From: Shewanella psychrotolerans
Lineage (GTDB): Bacteria > Pseudomonadota > Gammaproteobacteria > Enterobacterales > Shewanellaceae
Assembly: GCF_019457595.1 (NCBI RefSeq)
Contig: NZ_CP080419.1
Location: forward strand, 434,001 to 498,000
Reading direction: 5' to 3'
Length of the DNA stretch: 64,000 bases
A program made the translations under genes and the position numbers. Shown piece after piece: positions 13,601 through 22,585 of the stretch (positions are counted from its first letter, which is position 1; each line of letters begins with the position of its first letter). The notes under the pieces were generated by a model. It saw only the letters and a program-made list of their open reading frames with translations. It was not told the DNA's origin and ran no database searches.

Positions 13601-13922
13601 CTCACTTTCAGCACTGCTGTTTATGGTGCTATTGATGGCAACTTATTTTGTCCAAGCCCAATCTCTACGAGATCCTACTCGGCCGGGAATTGGTGGTGTG
13701 TCTATATCGGAAAATCCGCAAAGTGTTACAGAAAAACTTAAGCTAAACAGTGTACTGATATCAAGCGGCAGTGCTACGGCTATTTTTAATAATAAGATCT
13801 ATGCCATAGGCGATTTGGTTCAGGGTGTAAAAATTGTGCGTATAAATAATAAAGGTGTTTGGCTCGCTGATGGCCGCCAGTTTGCTTTATACCAAGCCGT
13901 AACAGAGACGAAGGGACAATAA
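13581..13922 (+). CDS. mshK: PilP-like MSHA biogenesis protein MshK
   Basis: 113 residues with an N-terminal signal sequence (LLFMVLLMATYFVQAQS, about 13-29) and a small periplasmic domain beginning with the conserved LRDPTRP motif, as in PilP/GspC-type proteins that dock onto the secretin. The start used is GTG at 13581 within mshJ; an ATG at 13623 is possible but would cut into the signal sequence. The stop is directly followed by the mshL ATG. Confidence 0.82.
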   Translation: MSRIKVNSLSALLFMVLLMATYFVQAQSLRDPTRPGIGGVSISENPQSVTEKLKLNSVLISSGSATAIFNNKIYAIGDLVQGVKIVRINNKGVWLADGRQFALYQAVTETKGQ

Positions 13923-15614
13923 ATGACAGCTATAAAAACAATTACGCCTCTACTAGTGCTTTTATTAGTGGCATGTCAGACAACCGACCGTCCACAACCT
14001 GTCGAATCTAAATCGACGCTTTCTGATTCCATTGCTAGTGAAACGGCCAAGCAAGTACCGCCGCCAGCAGCCGTGATGCCCGATTCTGTGCAACGTGAAT
14101 TATCTGCAAACACCCTACTCAGTGGGGTATCTCCAGTTATGCCTACTGAGCGCCGTTTTGATGTATCGGCAAATGATGTTGATGCAAGAGTCTTTTTTCC
14201 TAGCTTGATTCAAGGAACGCCTCTTAGCGTTGCCGTACATCCTGACGTAACGGGAACCATCTCCTTATCGTTAAAAGGGATCACCTTGAGCGAAGCGTTG
14301 CAGGTTGTAGAAGATATTTATGGTTATGAAGTGAGTCGAGATGGTCGAGTTTTACGAGTATTTCCCGCGGGTATGCGAACTGAAACCTTTCCGTTAAATT
14401 ACCTGTATATGGAGCGCCAAGGGTTATCGTTAACTTCGGTGAATTCTGGCCGTATTTCAGATAGTAATAACTCGAATAATAGTAACAATAGCAATAATAA
14501 CGGCAATAGCAGCAACAATAACTCGAGTAACAACTCGAACAATAACTCAAGCAATAGCGGCAGTAACGAAACGACCAACGGTACTTTTATCCGGTCTACA
14601 ACCAAAACCGACTTTTGGGGTGAGTTGAAAGAAACATTAGTCTCAATCGTAGGAGAAACCGGTGGTGGACGTCAGGTTGTGGTGACTCCTCAAGCAGGAT
14701 TAGTCACTGTTCGCGCTTACCCTAATGAATTACGTCAGGTAAAAACCTTTCTGCAAACTGCAGAAAGTCATCTGCAACGCCAAGTTATTCTTGAGGCAAA
14801 AATTTTAGAGGTGACGCTCTCTGATGGCTTTCAACAAGGGATCCAGTGGGAAAATGTGTTAGGTAGTGCACTAGCCAATGGCAACACTAAGATCAATTTT
14901 GGTACGTCAGCGGGTGAGTTCGGCGATCAGATCTCTGCCGCATTAGGTGGGGTAACATCTCTTAAGATTTCCGGTTCAGATTTTTCTAGCATGATCACGC
15001 TGCTCGATACTCAAGGTGATGTAGATGTGTTATCTAGCCCTCGTGTGACCGCATCTAACAACCAAAAAGCGGTGATAAAAGTAGGTCGTGATGAGTATTT
15101 TGTTACCGATGTTTCATCGACCACAACCGTCTCAGGAGTTACGCCAGTGACTTCGCCTGAGGTGGAGTTAACACCATTCTTTTCGGGTATTGCGCTGGAT
15201 GTGACACCACAAATAGATGAAGAGGGCAATGTGCTACTACACATCCACCCTTCAGTTATCGATATCAAAGAGCAAAATAAGTCGATTAAGGTGTCGGAAA
15301 ACACCCTAGAACTGCCGTTAGCCCAGAGCGAGATCCGTGAGTCTGATACCGTCATTAAGGCGAAGACTGGTGATGTTGTGGTGATCGGTGGTTTGATGAA
15401 GAGTGAGAATATTGAATTAGTATCAAAAGTGCCTCTGCTTGGCGATATTCCTTTCTTGGGAGAAGCCTTTACGAACCGAGCCAATTCTTTGAAAAAGACT
15501 GAACTCGTGATTTTGCTTAAACCTACCGTGGTTGGTGCTGATACATGGAAAACCGAGTTAGAGCGTTCAAAAGCTTTGCTAGACCGTTGGTATCCAGAAG
15601 ACAAAAAGGAGTAA
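13923..15614 (+). CDS. mshL: MSHA secretin MshL
   Basis: A 563-residue outer-membrane secretin that forms the exit channel for the pilus. It starts with a lipoprotein signal (LLVLLLVAC, Cys at about 18), then a secretin/TonB-like N0 domain (FDVSANDVDARVFFPSL...), an N1 domain, and a C-terminal secretin domain (about 270-545) with VVIGGLMK and VPLLGDIPFLGEAF, the signature of the family. Between them lies a low-complexity Asn/Ser tract (about residues 180-216) of AAY and AGY codons, longer than one expects for a linker. It starts one base after the mshK stop. The assignment is firm. Confidence 0.93.
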   Translation: MTAIKTITPLLVLLLVACQTTDRPQPVESKSTLSDSIASETAKQVPPPAAVMPDSVQRELSANTLLSGVSPVMPTERRFDVSANDVDARVFFPSLIQGTPLSVAVHPDVTGTISLSLKGITLSEALQVVEDIYGYEVSRDGRVLRVFPAGMRTETFPLNYLYMERQGLSLTSVNSGRISDSNNSNNSNNSNNNGNSSNNNSSNNSNNNSSNSGSNETTNGTFIRSTTKTDFWGELKETLVSIVGETGGGRQVVVTPQAGLVTVRAYPNELRQVKTFLQTAESHLQRQVILEAKILEVTLSDGFQQGIQWENVLGSALANGNTKINFGTSAGEFGDQISAALGGVTSLKISGSDFSSMITLLDTQGDVDVLSSPRVTASNNQKAVIKVGRDEYFVTDVSSTTTVSGVTPVTSPEVELTPFFSGIALDVTPQIDEEGNVLLHIHPSVIDIKEQNKSIKVSENTLELPLAQSEIRESDTVIKAKTGDVVVIGGLMKSENIELVSKVPLLGDIPFLGEAFTNRANSLKKTELVILLKPTVVGADTWKTELERSKALLDRWYPEDKKE

Positions 15615-15620
15615 ATCGGT

Positions 15621-16529
15621 TTGTATCTGCAACATTTTGGATTGGGGGAAGCGCCGTTTTCGCTAACCCCTAATACCGGATTCTTTTTTGGACTAGCGCC
15701 TCATGTTGAGGCGTTACAAGTGTTGCAGACCGCGCTACAAACGGGTGAAGGTTTTATCAAAGTCACAGGAGAGGTGGGGACAGGTAAAACGCTTATCTGC
15801 CGTAAATTACTCAATGATATACCGAAGCGGTTTCATTGTGCTTATTTGCCGAACCCCTATTTAACCCCCGATGAGTTACGTTGGGCTGTAGCGCTCGAGT
15901 TAGGGCTTAAGTATTCCGCGAACATTGACCAGCAACAACTGACCACTTTGATTCAACAGCAGTTAATTGCCCTATCGGCTCATGGTCATTCTATTGTGTT
16001 GGTGCTCGATGAAGCGCAAGCCTTGCCAGATGAAAGCTTAGAAGCCTTGCGTCTATTTACTAATTTAGAGACTGAGAGTCGCAAGTTATTGCAGGTGGTG
16101 TTGTTTGCTCAGCCTGAACTTGATGAGCGACTGCGTTTAAATAAGTTTCGTCAGTTGCGGCAAAGGATAAGTTTTAGTTATCAACTTAGATCCTTAACTC
16201 ATGGAGAAACCAGCGCCTATTTGAGCCATCGTCTGCAGATCGCAGGCTACACAGGTCAGCCACTATTTTCGTTAGCTGACAGTAAACGGATAGCGAAAGC
16301 TGCCAGAGGGATCCCTAGATTGATCAACATATTGTCTCATAAAGCACTGCTACTTGCCTTTGGTGAAGGTCAGCCGGTTGTTAGCCCACATCATGTGCGC
16401 GCGGCTATTAACGATACTGAAGATGCTCAGCAGATCTTGACGACAAAACGCTGGTGGTTAGGTGCCATTAGTGTGGCATCTATTTTATCTATTGTTGCAT
16501 GGCGTTGGTTTGTAGGGGTCTCAGTATGA
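15621..16529 (+). CDS. mshM: MSHA biogenesis ATPase MshM (ExeA-like AAA protein)
   Basis: 302 residues of the ExeA/GspA family. It has an N-terminal YLQHFGLGEAPFSLTPNTGFFF motif, Walker A GEVGTGKTL (about 51-59), Walker B LVLDEAQ (about 131-137), and a single C-terminal membrane helix (about 278-298). ExeA relatives help assemble the secretin across the peptidoglycan. The start is a TTG at 15621, preceded by AAAGGAG 10 bases earlier; no ATG fits the conserved N-terminus. The stop overlaps the mshN start (ATGA). Confidence 0.9.
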   Translation: MYLQHFGLGEAPFSLTPNTGFFFGLAPHVEALQVLQTALQTGEGFIKVTGEVGTGKTLICRKLLNDIPKRFHCAYLPNPYLTPDELRWAVALELGLKYSANIDQQQLTTLIQQQLIALSAHGHSIVLVLDEAQALPDESLEALRLFTNLETESRKLLQVVLFAQPELDERLRLNKFRQLRQRISFSYQLRSLTHGETSAYLSHRLQIAGYTGQPLFSLADSKRIAKAARGIPRLINILSHKALLLAFGEGQPVVSPHHVRAAINDTEDAQQILTTKRWWLGAISVASILSIVAWRWFVGVSV

Positions 16530-17752
16530 GTGTAATAAATACCATGCTTAAAGATCTCGATAAGCGTCAGCAGAGTCATGGTGTCGATGAATTACCTGTG
16601 CCTGAGCTACAGTATCAAAGAGCTGCAACCAGTAAGTTGCCTTGGATCTTATTAGCCTTAGTTTCGGGAGTATTGTTACTTGGCAGCGGGATAGCTTGGC
16701 AACGCCTCGAGCTGTTGCAGCAAGATAATGTGCAATTGACACACACCATTGAGCAAGCTGCATCTAAAGGTGAGGTTGTTAAGCCTGCTGTTAAGGTGAC
16801 ACCCATCGCAGTAGATTCAAATCGCCTCCCAAAGAAATCGGCTATTGTTGCAGATACCGCTGTTGATGAGAGTCATGTTGCGCAGCAGCCAATGACAGAG
16901 AACATTGCGAGTGTTAGTCAGCGTTTACCTAAAGCGATGAATCTACCGGCGCCAGCCGTAGCAAGTCATACTAAAGATACTGAAGCGGTAATGGTCGCAG
17001 CTAACGCTATAGGGAGTCCTCAAACTAACTCTACGCCTGACACCGCAGTGGCAGAGGTCAATCCGGCAAAGAGCGCTAAAGCGCCAAGCGTCAAGTCTGG
17101 GAACGCCAAGCCTGCCACAAAAAGTAGCACTAATGGCAGCGGGGCGATGGTGATAACCGAGGTTAAGTTATCGCCAACCGAGCTGGCACAAAAGCGTTTT
17201 GGATTAGCTCAGTCGGCACAAAATGAAGGTCGTATAAAGCAGGCTCAAGCGTTATTTGCTGAGGCGGTTAAGATAAATCCAGCTATGCATGAGGCTCGCC
17301 AGCATTTAGCCGCACTCTACTATGGGCAAGGTATGCTCACTGAAGCTGAATCGGTATTGGCTCAGGGGTTGGTATTATATCCGCAGGAATATGATTACGC
17401 GTTATTGCAGGCTCGGGTATATGAGGCGGCAGGGTTATTGGATAAGGCGCTAGCTGCACTGACGCAAATCCCCGATAGCAACATGCTGGCAAAACAAAAA
17501 TGGACCATGCAAAGTCACCTTGCTCAGCAGTCCAAGGCATATGGTTTAGCAGAGCAGAGCTATCGAAAGTTGGCTCAAGTTGAGCCTCAGCAGGCGAAGT
17601 GGTGGATGGGACTCGCCTATGCGTTAGATTCTCAGAGCCAGTTTTCAGCCGCAAAGCAAGCCTATCAGCAGGCGTTAGCGCAACGGGGGTTGTCAAATCA
17701 AGCCATTGCCTTTATCGATAGCCGTTTAGCGCAGTTAGGAGAGATCGAGTGA
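16526..17752 (+). CDS. mshN: MSHA biogenesis protein MshN (TPR protein)
   Basis: 408 residues. A short cytoplasmic part (MSVINTMLKDLDKRQ, conserved in MshN/GspB-like proteins) is followed by a membrane helix (about 38-58), a Pro/Ala/Lys-rich periplasmic spacer, and TPR repeats in the C-terminal half (for example ARQHLAALYYGQGMLTEAE). TPR proteins of this sort act with the ExeA-like ATPase or stabilise the secretin. The ATG at 16526, overlapping the mshM stop, was preferred to a farther upstream in-frame ATG inside mshM because it begins the conserved motif. The TGA overlaps the GTG start of mshE. Confidence 0.88.
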   Translation: MSVINTMLKDLDKRQQSHGVDELPVPELQYQRAATSKLPWILLALVSGVLLLGSGIAWQRLELLQQDNVQLTHTIEQAASKGEVVKPAVKVTPIAVDSNRLPKKSAIVADTAVDESHVAQQPMTENIASVSQRLPKAMNLPAPAVASHTKDTEAVMVAANAIGSPQTNSTPDTAVAEVNPAKSAKAPSVKSGNAKPATKSSTNGSGAMVITEVKLSPTELAQKRFGLAQSAQNEGRIKQAQALFAEAVKINPAMHEARQHLAALYYGQGMLTEAESVLAQGLVLYPQEYDYALLQARVYEAAGLLDKALAALTQIPDSNMLAKQKWTMQSHLAQQSKAYGLAEQSYRKLAQVEPQQAKWWMGLAYALDSQSQFSAAKQAYQQALAQRGLSNQAIAFIDSRLAQLGEIE

Positions 17753-19509
17753 AACCCAAGTTAAAAATGCGTTTAGGTGACCTATTGGTACAAGAGCAGA
17801 TCATCACCAATGATCAGCTAATGCAGGCTTTAGCAGAGCAAAGAAATAGTGGTAAAAAGCTTGGCCGCACGTTAATCGATCTCGCATCTATTACCGAAGA
17901 CCAACTACTGCAGTTTTTATCACAGCAGCTCAATATTCCCTTTTTAGATATTAGTCGCCGCGCTATTGCTCCTCAGGTGGTCAATCTATTACCGGAAGTA
18001 CAAGCACGACGTTATCGTGCTTTGGTCGTTGAAGATCAAGGTGATAGCGTCTTGGTCGCAATGAGCGACCCCGCTGATCTGCAGGCAATGGATAATATTG
18101 AGGTACTACTTGCACCTAAAACGATAACCATTGCCGTTGTCACAGAATCCCAGTTGCTAGAGGCGTTTGACAATCTGTATCGCCGTACGGGTGAAATTGC
18201 GCAAATTGCAGGCAAGCTAGATGAAGAGTACGCCGCTGACGACCAGTTTGACTTAGTTAGCCTCACTGATGCCGATAGTGACAATGAAACGACTGTCGTT
18301 AAGCTTTTGCAGTCGATATTTGAAGATGCAGTGCAGATGCGTGCGTCGGATATTCACATCGAACCGGGTGATAAGGTACTGCGAATTCGTCAACGTATTG
18401 ATGGTCAGTTGCAAGAGAATATCTTACCTGAGGTGAATATTGCCGCCGCGTTGGTGCTTCGGCTGAAGTTAATGGCGGGACTCGATATCTCTGAGAAACG
18501 ATTGCCCCAAGATGGTCGTTTCCATATGGAGATCAAAGGTCATCAGATCGATGTGCGTATGTCGACTATGCCTATTTATCACGGAGAGTCTGTGGTGATG
18601 CGTTTGCTGGATCAATCGGCAGGCTTATTAACCTTAAATGAGACAGGCATGCCGCCAGCTATGCTGGCGAGGATACGCAAACAGATAAAACGTCCTCATG
18701 GGATGTTATTGGTGACAGGACCAACAGGTAGCGGTAAAACCACCACCTTGTACGGCGTGTTAAGTGAGCTTAATACCGCCGATAGAAAAATTATTACCGT
18801 TGAAGACCCTGTCGAGTATCAGTTGCCTCGAATCAATCAGGTACAGGTTAACCATAAAATAGGGTTGAATTTTTCTAACGTGCTGCGCACCACACTACGT
18901 CAAGATCCCGATATCATCATGGTCGGTGAGATGCGTGACCAAGAAACGGTTGAAATCGGTCTTCGAGGCGCGCTTACGGGTCACTTTGTATTATCTACCT
19001 TACATACTAATGATGCGGTAACTAGCGCCTTGCGTTTGCTGGATATGGGCGCCGCGAGTTATCTGGTTGCGAGCGCATTACGAGTGATTATCGCACAGCG
19101 GCTCGTACGCCGAGTGTGTCAAAATTGCGCCCAGCCCTATCACCCTAGCGCTCAAGATATTGCTTGGTTAAATTCGGTAACCCATCAAGATTTTTCTGAT
19201 GCGACCTTTAAAATCGGCACAGGCTGTCAAAGTTGCAATGGTAGCGGTTATCGTGGTCGTGTTGGGGTGTTTGAGATACTTGAACTCGATGATGGGATGA
19301 TTGATGCGATGCGAAGTGGTAATCCACAAGATTTCGCTGCTGCCGCTTACAATAGCCCTAATTTTACGCCGCTGGCCGAGTCAGCACTCGAATATTTGGC
19401 CCAAGGGCTAACCACCATTGAAGAGGTGGAAAAACTTGTTGAAGATGTCTCTGAAAATCAAATACCTCTCTCTACCGATATGATTAGCCATTCAAAGGTT
19501 GAGGGCTAA
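17749..19509 (+). CDS. mshE: MSHA pilus assembly ATPase MshE
   Basis: A 586-residue GspE/PilB-type hexameric ATPase that powers pilus extension. Residues 7-70 show the two-part MshEN pattern (RLGDLLVQEQIITNDQLMQAL ending LNIPFLDI), the region that binds c-di-GMP in Vibrio MshE. Further on are Walker A GPTGSGKTT (324-332), the Asp and His boxes (EDPVEYQ; TLHTND), and a zinc motif of two CxxC pairs (CQNC at 457 and CQSC at 493). The start is GTG at 17749 overlapping the mshN stop. It is followed two bases later by mshG. Pilus extension is therefore likely to respond to c-di-GMP. Confidence 0.95.
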   Translation: MKPKLKMRLGDLLVQEQIITNDQLMQALAEQRNSGKKLGRTLIDLASITEDQLLQFLSQQLNIPFLDISRRAIAPQVVNLLPEVQARRYRALVVEDQGDSVLVAMSDPADLQAMDNIEVLLAPKTITIAVVTESQLLEAFDNLYRRTGEIAQIAGKLDEEYAADDQFDLVSLTDADSDNETTVVKLLQSIFEDAVQMRASDIHIEPGDKVLRIRQRIDGQLQENILPEVNIAAALVLRLKLMAGLDISEKRLPQDGRFHMEIKGHQIDVRMSTMPIYHGESVVMRLLDQSAGLLTLNETGMPPAMLARIRKQIKRPHGMLLVTGPTGSGKTTTLYGVLSELNTADRKIITVEDPVEYQLPRINQVQVNHKIGLNFSNVLRTTLRQDPDIIMVGEMRDQETVEIGLRGALTGHFVLSTLHTNDAVTSALRLLDMGAASYLVASALRVIIAQRLVRRVCQNCAQPYHPSAQDIAWLNSVTHQDFSDATFKIGTGCQSCNGSGYRGRVGVFEILELDDGMIDAMRSGNPQDFAAAAYNSPNFTPLAESALEYLAQGLTTIEEVEKLVEDVSENQIPLSTDMISHSKVEG

Positions 19510-19511
19510 TT

Positions 19512-20732
19512 ATGCCTGTTTATCAGTATCGCGGACGAGATTCTCAGGGCAAAGCCGTAACGGGTCAACTCGATGCGGTTTCTGAGAGCGCGGCGGCGGA
19601 TCAACTTATGTCTCGAGCGGTTATCCCGCTAGCGCTTAATGAAACGAAACCTAAGCGTGAGTTTAATCTTGGCACTTTATTTAAGGGCAAGGTTGGCCTC
19701 GATGAGTTACAAATTTTCACGCGGCAGATGTATTCGTTAACTCGCTCAGGTATTCCGATCTTACGAGCGATTGCTGGACTCGCCGAAAGCACTCATTCTA
19801 AAAGGATGAAAGAGGCGCTGCGGGATATTTCTGAGCAGTTAACTTCGGGTCGTCCGCTATCTTCGGCAATGAATCATCATCCAGATGTGTTTGACGCCCT
19901 GTTTGTCTCCATGATCCATGTGGGTGAGAATACCGGTAAGTTAGAGGATGCCTTTATTCAGTTATCTGGCTATATCGAGCGCGAACAGGAGACCCGTAGA
20001 CGCATCAAGGCGGCGATGCGTTATCCGATTTTTGTATTGATAGCCGTGGCGCTGGCAATGGTTGTTCTCAATATCATGGTGATCCCTAAGTTTGCCGATA
20101 TGTTCTCTCGTTTTGGCGCCGACTTACCCTGGGCGACAAAATTATTGATTGGTACTTCCAATTTCTTTGTTAATTATTGGTACCTGTTACTGGCGGCACT
20201 CGTCGGTATATTTATCGCTATTCGCTATTGGCATAGTAGTGAGAAGGGCGAAAAACAGTGGGATCGCTGGAAACTCAAAATTCCTGCAGTGGGGAGTATT
20301 ATCGAACGCTCGACCCTGTCTCGTTATTGTCGCAGTTTTTCAATGATGCTCAGTGCTGGGGTGCCAATGACTCAGGCATTAAGTCTCGTTGCCGACGCCG
20401 TGGACAATGCTTATATGCACGATCGTATTGTTGGGATGCGCCGCGGTATTGAGTCGGGCGACTCGATGCTACGAGTCTCTAGCCATAGCAAGTTATTTAC
20501 TCCTTTAGTGCTGCAGATGGTCGCCGTCGGTGAAGAGACTGGGCAAATCGATCAATTGCTTAACGACGCTGCCGATTTTTACGAAGGTGAAGTCGATTAT
20601 GATCTTAAAAACCTGACCGCAAAGCTTGAACCTATATTAATCGGTATTGTAGCTGTGATCGTGTTGATCCTCGCTCTGGGTATTTATCTACCGATGTGGG
20701 ATATGCTCAATGTGGTCAAGGGCGGTAAATAA
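19512..20732 (+). CDS. mshG: MSHA inner-membrane platform protein MshG
   Basis: 406 residues of the GspF/PilC family: two repeated cytoplasmic helical domains (about 70-195 and 275-400), each beginning with a pattern like FTRQMYSLTRSGIPIL or YCRSFSMMLSAGVPMT, and three membrane helices (about 172-192, 219-239 and 377-397). This protein is the platform on which MshE acts to insert pilins. It lies directly after mshE, in the same order as other msh operons. Confidence 0.93.
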   Translation: MPVYQYRGRDSQGKAVTGQLDAVSESAAADQLMSRAVIPLALNETKPKREFNLGTLFKGKVGLDELQIFTRQMYSLTRSGIPILRAIAGLAESTHSKRMKEALRDISEQLTSGRPLSSAMNHHPDVFDALFVSMIHVGENTGKLEDAFIQLSGYIEREQETRRRIKAAMRYPIFVLIAVALAMVVLNIMVIPKFADMFSRFGADLPWATKLLIGTSNFFVNYWYLLLAALVGIFIAIRYWHSSEKGEKQWDRWKLKIPAVGSIIERSTLSRYCRSFSMMLSAGVPMTQALSLVADAVDNAYMHDRIVGMRRGIESGDSMLRVSSHSKLFTPLVLQMVAVGEETGQIDQLLNDAADFYEGEVDYDLKNLTAKLEPILIGIVAVIVLILALGIYLPMWDMLNVVKGGK

Positions 20733-20772
20733 AGTGAAGCATCACAGGTTAACTAAGGTATTGGCGTAAAGT

Positions 20773-21264
20773 ATGCGGAGTCAGCAGCAAGCCGACAGCG
20801 AGTTAATTCAAGTCTATGGCAAAATAGTGGCCATTGCCGTGATGTTACTCATTTTAGCGGTACTGGGCTTTCGTTTCGTTGGCAGTGTCGACAAGGTGTC
20901 GGCTCAAGGGCTTAAAATTGAACATGCGCGGCTATTAAATGTCTTAGCAATGGTGAGATCTCAATGGATGACACAGGGGCGGCCAAAACAAATGATGCTC
21001 GACTGGTCTACAACGCTCAGTAGAGGTGATGGTGAGCAAAATATCATTTTAATGAGTAATCAAGGTTGGCCGACATTAGATAAGGTGACGGAAAGTAGCT
21101 GTAATCAGCTTTGGTGGCAGCTACTTGGAACCAAAAACAATATAGCTCAAGTTGTAACCTTGCAGGGCCCTGACGGAGATATATGTAGTTTTATTGCAAG
21201 TAATGGCGATCGATTAAGTTATCAGTTGAGTGCCGGGCGTGTTGTTTTTTTGACAGATCACTAA
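20773..21264 (+). CDS. mshF: MSHA biogenesis protein MshF
   Basis: 163 residues with one N-terminal membrane helix (about 19-36, AIAVMLLILAVLGFRFV) and a periplasmic domain. There is no prepilin cleavage motif. Its place between mshG and mshB matches MshF in Vibrio and Shewanella; the molecular role is not established. The ATG at 20773 is 40 bases after mshG, with no strong ribosome site. Confidence 0.78.
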   Translation: MRSQQQADSELIQVYGKIVAIAVMLLILAVLGFRFVGSVDKVSAQGLKIEHARLLNVLAMVRSQWMTQGRPKQMMLDWSTTLSRGDGEQNIILMSNQGWPTLDKVTESSCNQLWWQLLGTKNNIAQVVTLQGPDGDICSFIASNGDRLSYQLSAGRVVFLTDH

Positions 21265-21342
21265 ATTACGCGGTAACAATAGTTTCTAATTTTTGTTTAA
21301 CTGATAGAATTAATAGGATTATCTAAGAATTAAGGTATGGCT

Positions 21343-21972
21343 ATGACAGGCATTATGATTAGAAAAAAACAGCAAGGATTTTCTCTTATTGAGTTAGTTA
21401 TTGTGATCGTTATTCTGGGTATCTTAGCCGCAACTGCTATCCCTCGTTTTTTGAATGTCACTGACGATGCCGAAGACGCTAGCGTCGATGGCGTGTCGGG
21501 TGGTATTGCCACCGCAGTCAGCTTTGTGCGTTCACAGTGGGAAGTCGACGGCCGCAACAACGCCAGTGTGGTGTTGGACGGTACCAATATTTCATTGGAT
21601 AGACGTTTTGGTTTCCCTACCGGATTAGCTTCTGGTAGTAACGTCGTGAGCGCAACGGCTATGACCAATGCATCATGCCAAGAGGTTTTCGCCAATATTT
21701 TACAAAATGCACCGCGTAATGTGTTGGTGACGCAAGATGCGCGTAACCAACGTTATACCGCTCGTGTTGTGACTGGCGCGGGTGGTAATGGTGTGGCTAT
21801 CGATGGCACTACGGTAAACAACCTAGATCTATGTGTGTATCATCAGGTGTCCTCATTGACGCTTGATCAAGCTAGTGGTGTACCGACGCCAGCGCCAGAT
21901 TTAGCGACCGCAGGTGCTAAAGGGGTTTTGTATAACCCAGGTACAGGGCAAGTATTGAGTTTTACCAATTAA
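21343..21972 (+). CDS. mshB: MSHA minor pilin MshB
   Basis: A type IV prepilin with a short charged leader (MTGIMIRKKQQG) cut before FSLIELVIVIVILGILAATAIP, with the conserved Glu at position 5 of the mature protein. The globular part carries two cysteines (ASCQEVF and LDLCVYH). The ATG at 21343 was chosen because AAGG lies 7 bases before it; an ATG at 21337 is only 1 base from the same AAGG. In Vibrio and Shewanella mshB starts the pilin half of the locus. No sure promoter is visible in the 72-base gap before it. Confidence 0.9.
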   Translation: MTGIMIRKKQQGFSLIELVIVIVILGILAATAIPRFLNVTDDAEDASVDGVSGGIATAVSFVRSQWEVDGRNNASVVLDGTNISLDRRFGFPTGLASGSNVVSATAMTNASCQEVFANILQNAPRNVLVTQDARNQRYTARVVTGAGGNGVAIDGTTVNNLDLCVYHQVSSLTLDQASGVPTPAPDLATAGAKGVLYNPGTGQVLSFTN

Positions 21973-22057
21973 ACGTTTTTTTTCACAACTTGTATTTTAA
22001 TAATATGTGTTTCTAACAGTAGAAGTGCAGTCGATATAATCTTAAGGGATGTTAAAT

Positions 22058-22573
22058 ATGAATAAGCAAAAAGGCTTTACGCTTATTGAGTTGGTAGTGG
22101 TGATTATTATTTTGGGTATTTTAGCGGTGACCGCCGCCCCTAAGTTTATTAACTTGCAAAGTGATGCGCGTAAGTCGACATTAGAAGGGATAAAAGGTGC
22201 GATTCAAGGTGCAAATGGGTTAGTTTATGCTAAAGCAGCTTTAGCTGGTGATGAGAAAAAAGCATCGGCTGATTGGACTGGAACTGCTGGTGTAGATATC
22301 GGAACTAGTTCAAACGTTAAGACTGATTATGGATACTTACAAGCAACTTCAGCTGAATTGAAAAATGCTATAGATGCAGATTTCGGTGGTGATTGGGAAG
22401 TTGAAAGCTCAACTACAACTGAGCCTAAAACTATTGTACTTAAGCAAAAGGGAGCTGCTGCCAGTGTTGCGGCGTCTGGAACTGAGGTTGCTACAGGTTG
22501 TACGCTAACTTACACAGAAGCTGCCAGTACAACAGTTGTACCTACATATGCTATTTTAGATAATGGTTGTTAA
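22058..22573 (+). CDS. mshA: MshA-type major pilin, first copy
   Basis: A type IV prepilin of about 171 residues: leader MNKQKG, then FTLIELVVVIIILGILAVTAAPKF with Glu5, and a globular head closing with a disulfide pair (TGC...DNGC). The ATG at 22058 has AAGGG nine bases upstream; an ATG at 22049 touches that site and is unlikely. The mature N-terminal half is almost the same protein as in the next gene, but the heads differ. A TATAAT at 22035-22040 is too close to the start to be a convincing promoter. Confidence 0.93.
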   Translation: MNKQKGFTLIELVVVIIILGILAVTAAPKFINLQSDARKSTLEGIKGAIQGANGLVYAKAALAGDEKKASADWTGTAGVDIGTSSNVKTDYGYLQATSAELKNAIDADFGGDWEVESSTTTEPKTIVLKQKGAAASVAASGTEVATGCTLTYTEAASTTVVPTYAILDNGC

Positions 22574-22585
22574 TAGGATATTTCA

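Noticed and set aside
14281-14605. Minus-strand ORFs rich in Leu or in Tyr/Cys/Ser opposite mshL
   Set aside because: They are shadows of the Asn/Ser codon repeats on the coding strand.
16499-16525. Longer start for mshN (MALVCRGLS...)
   Set aside because: It lies inside the end of mshM and precedes the conserved MSVINTMLKDLDKR start; the ATGA overlap marks the true start.
22011-22040. Promoter for mshA using TATAAT at 22035-22040
   Set aside because: The -35 candidate is poor, and a start point about 7 bases downstream would remove the ribosome site, so it is not proposed.
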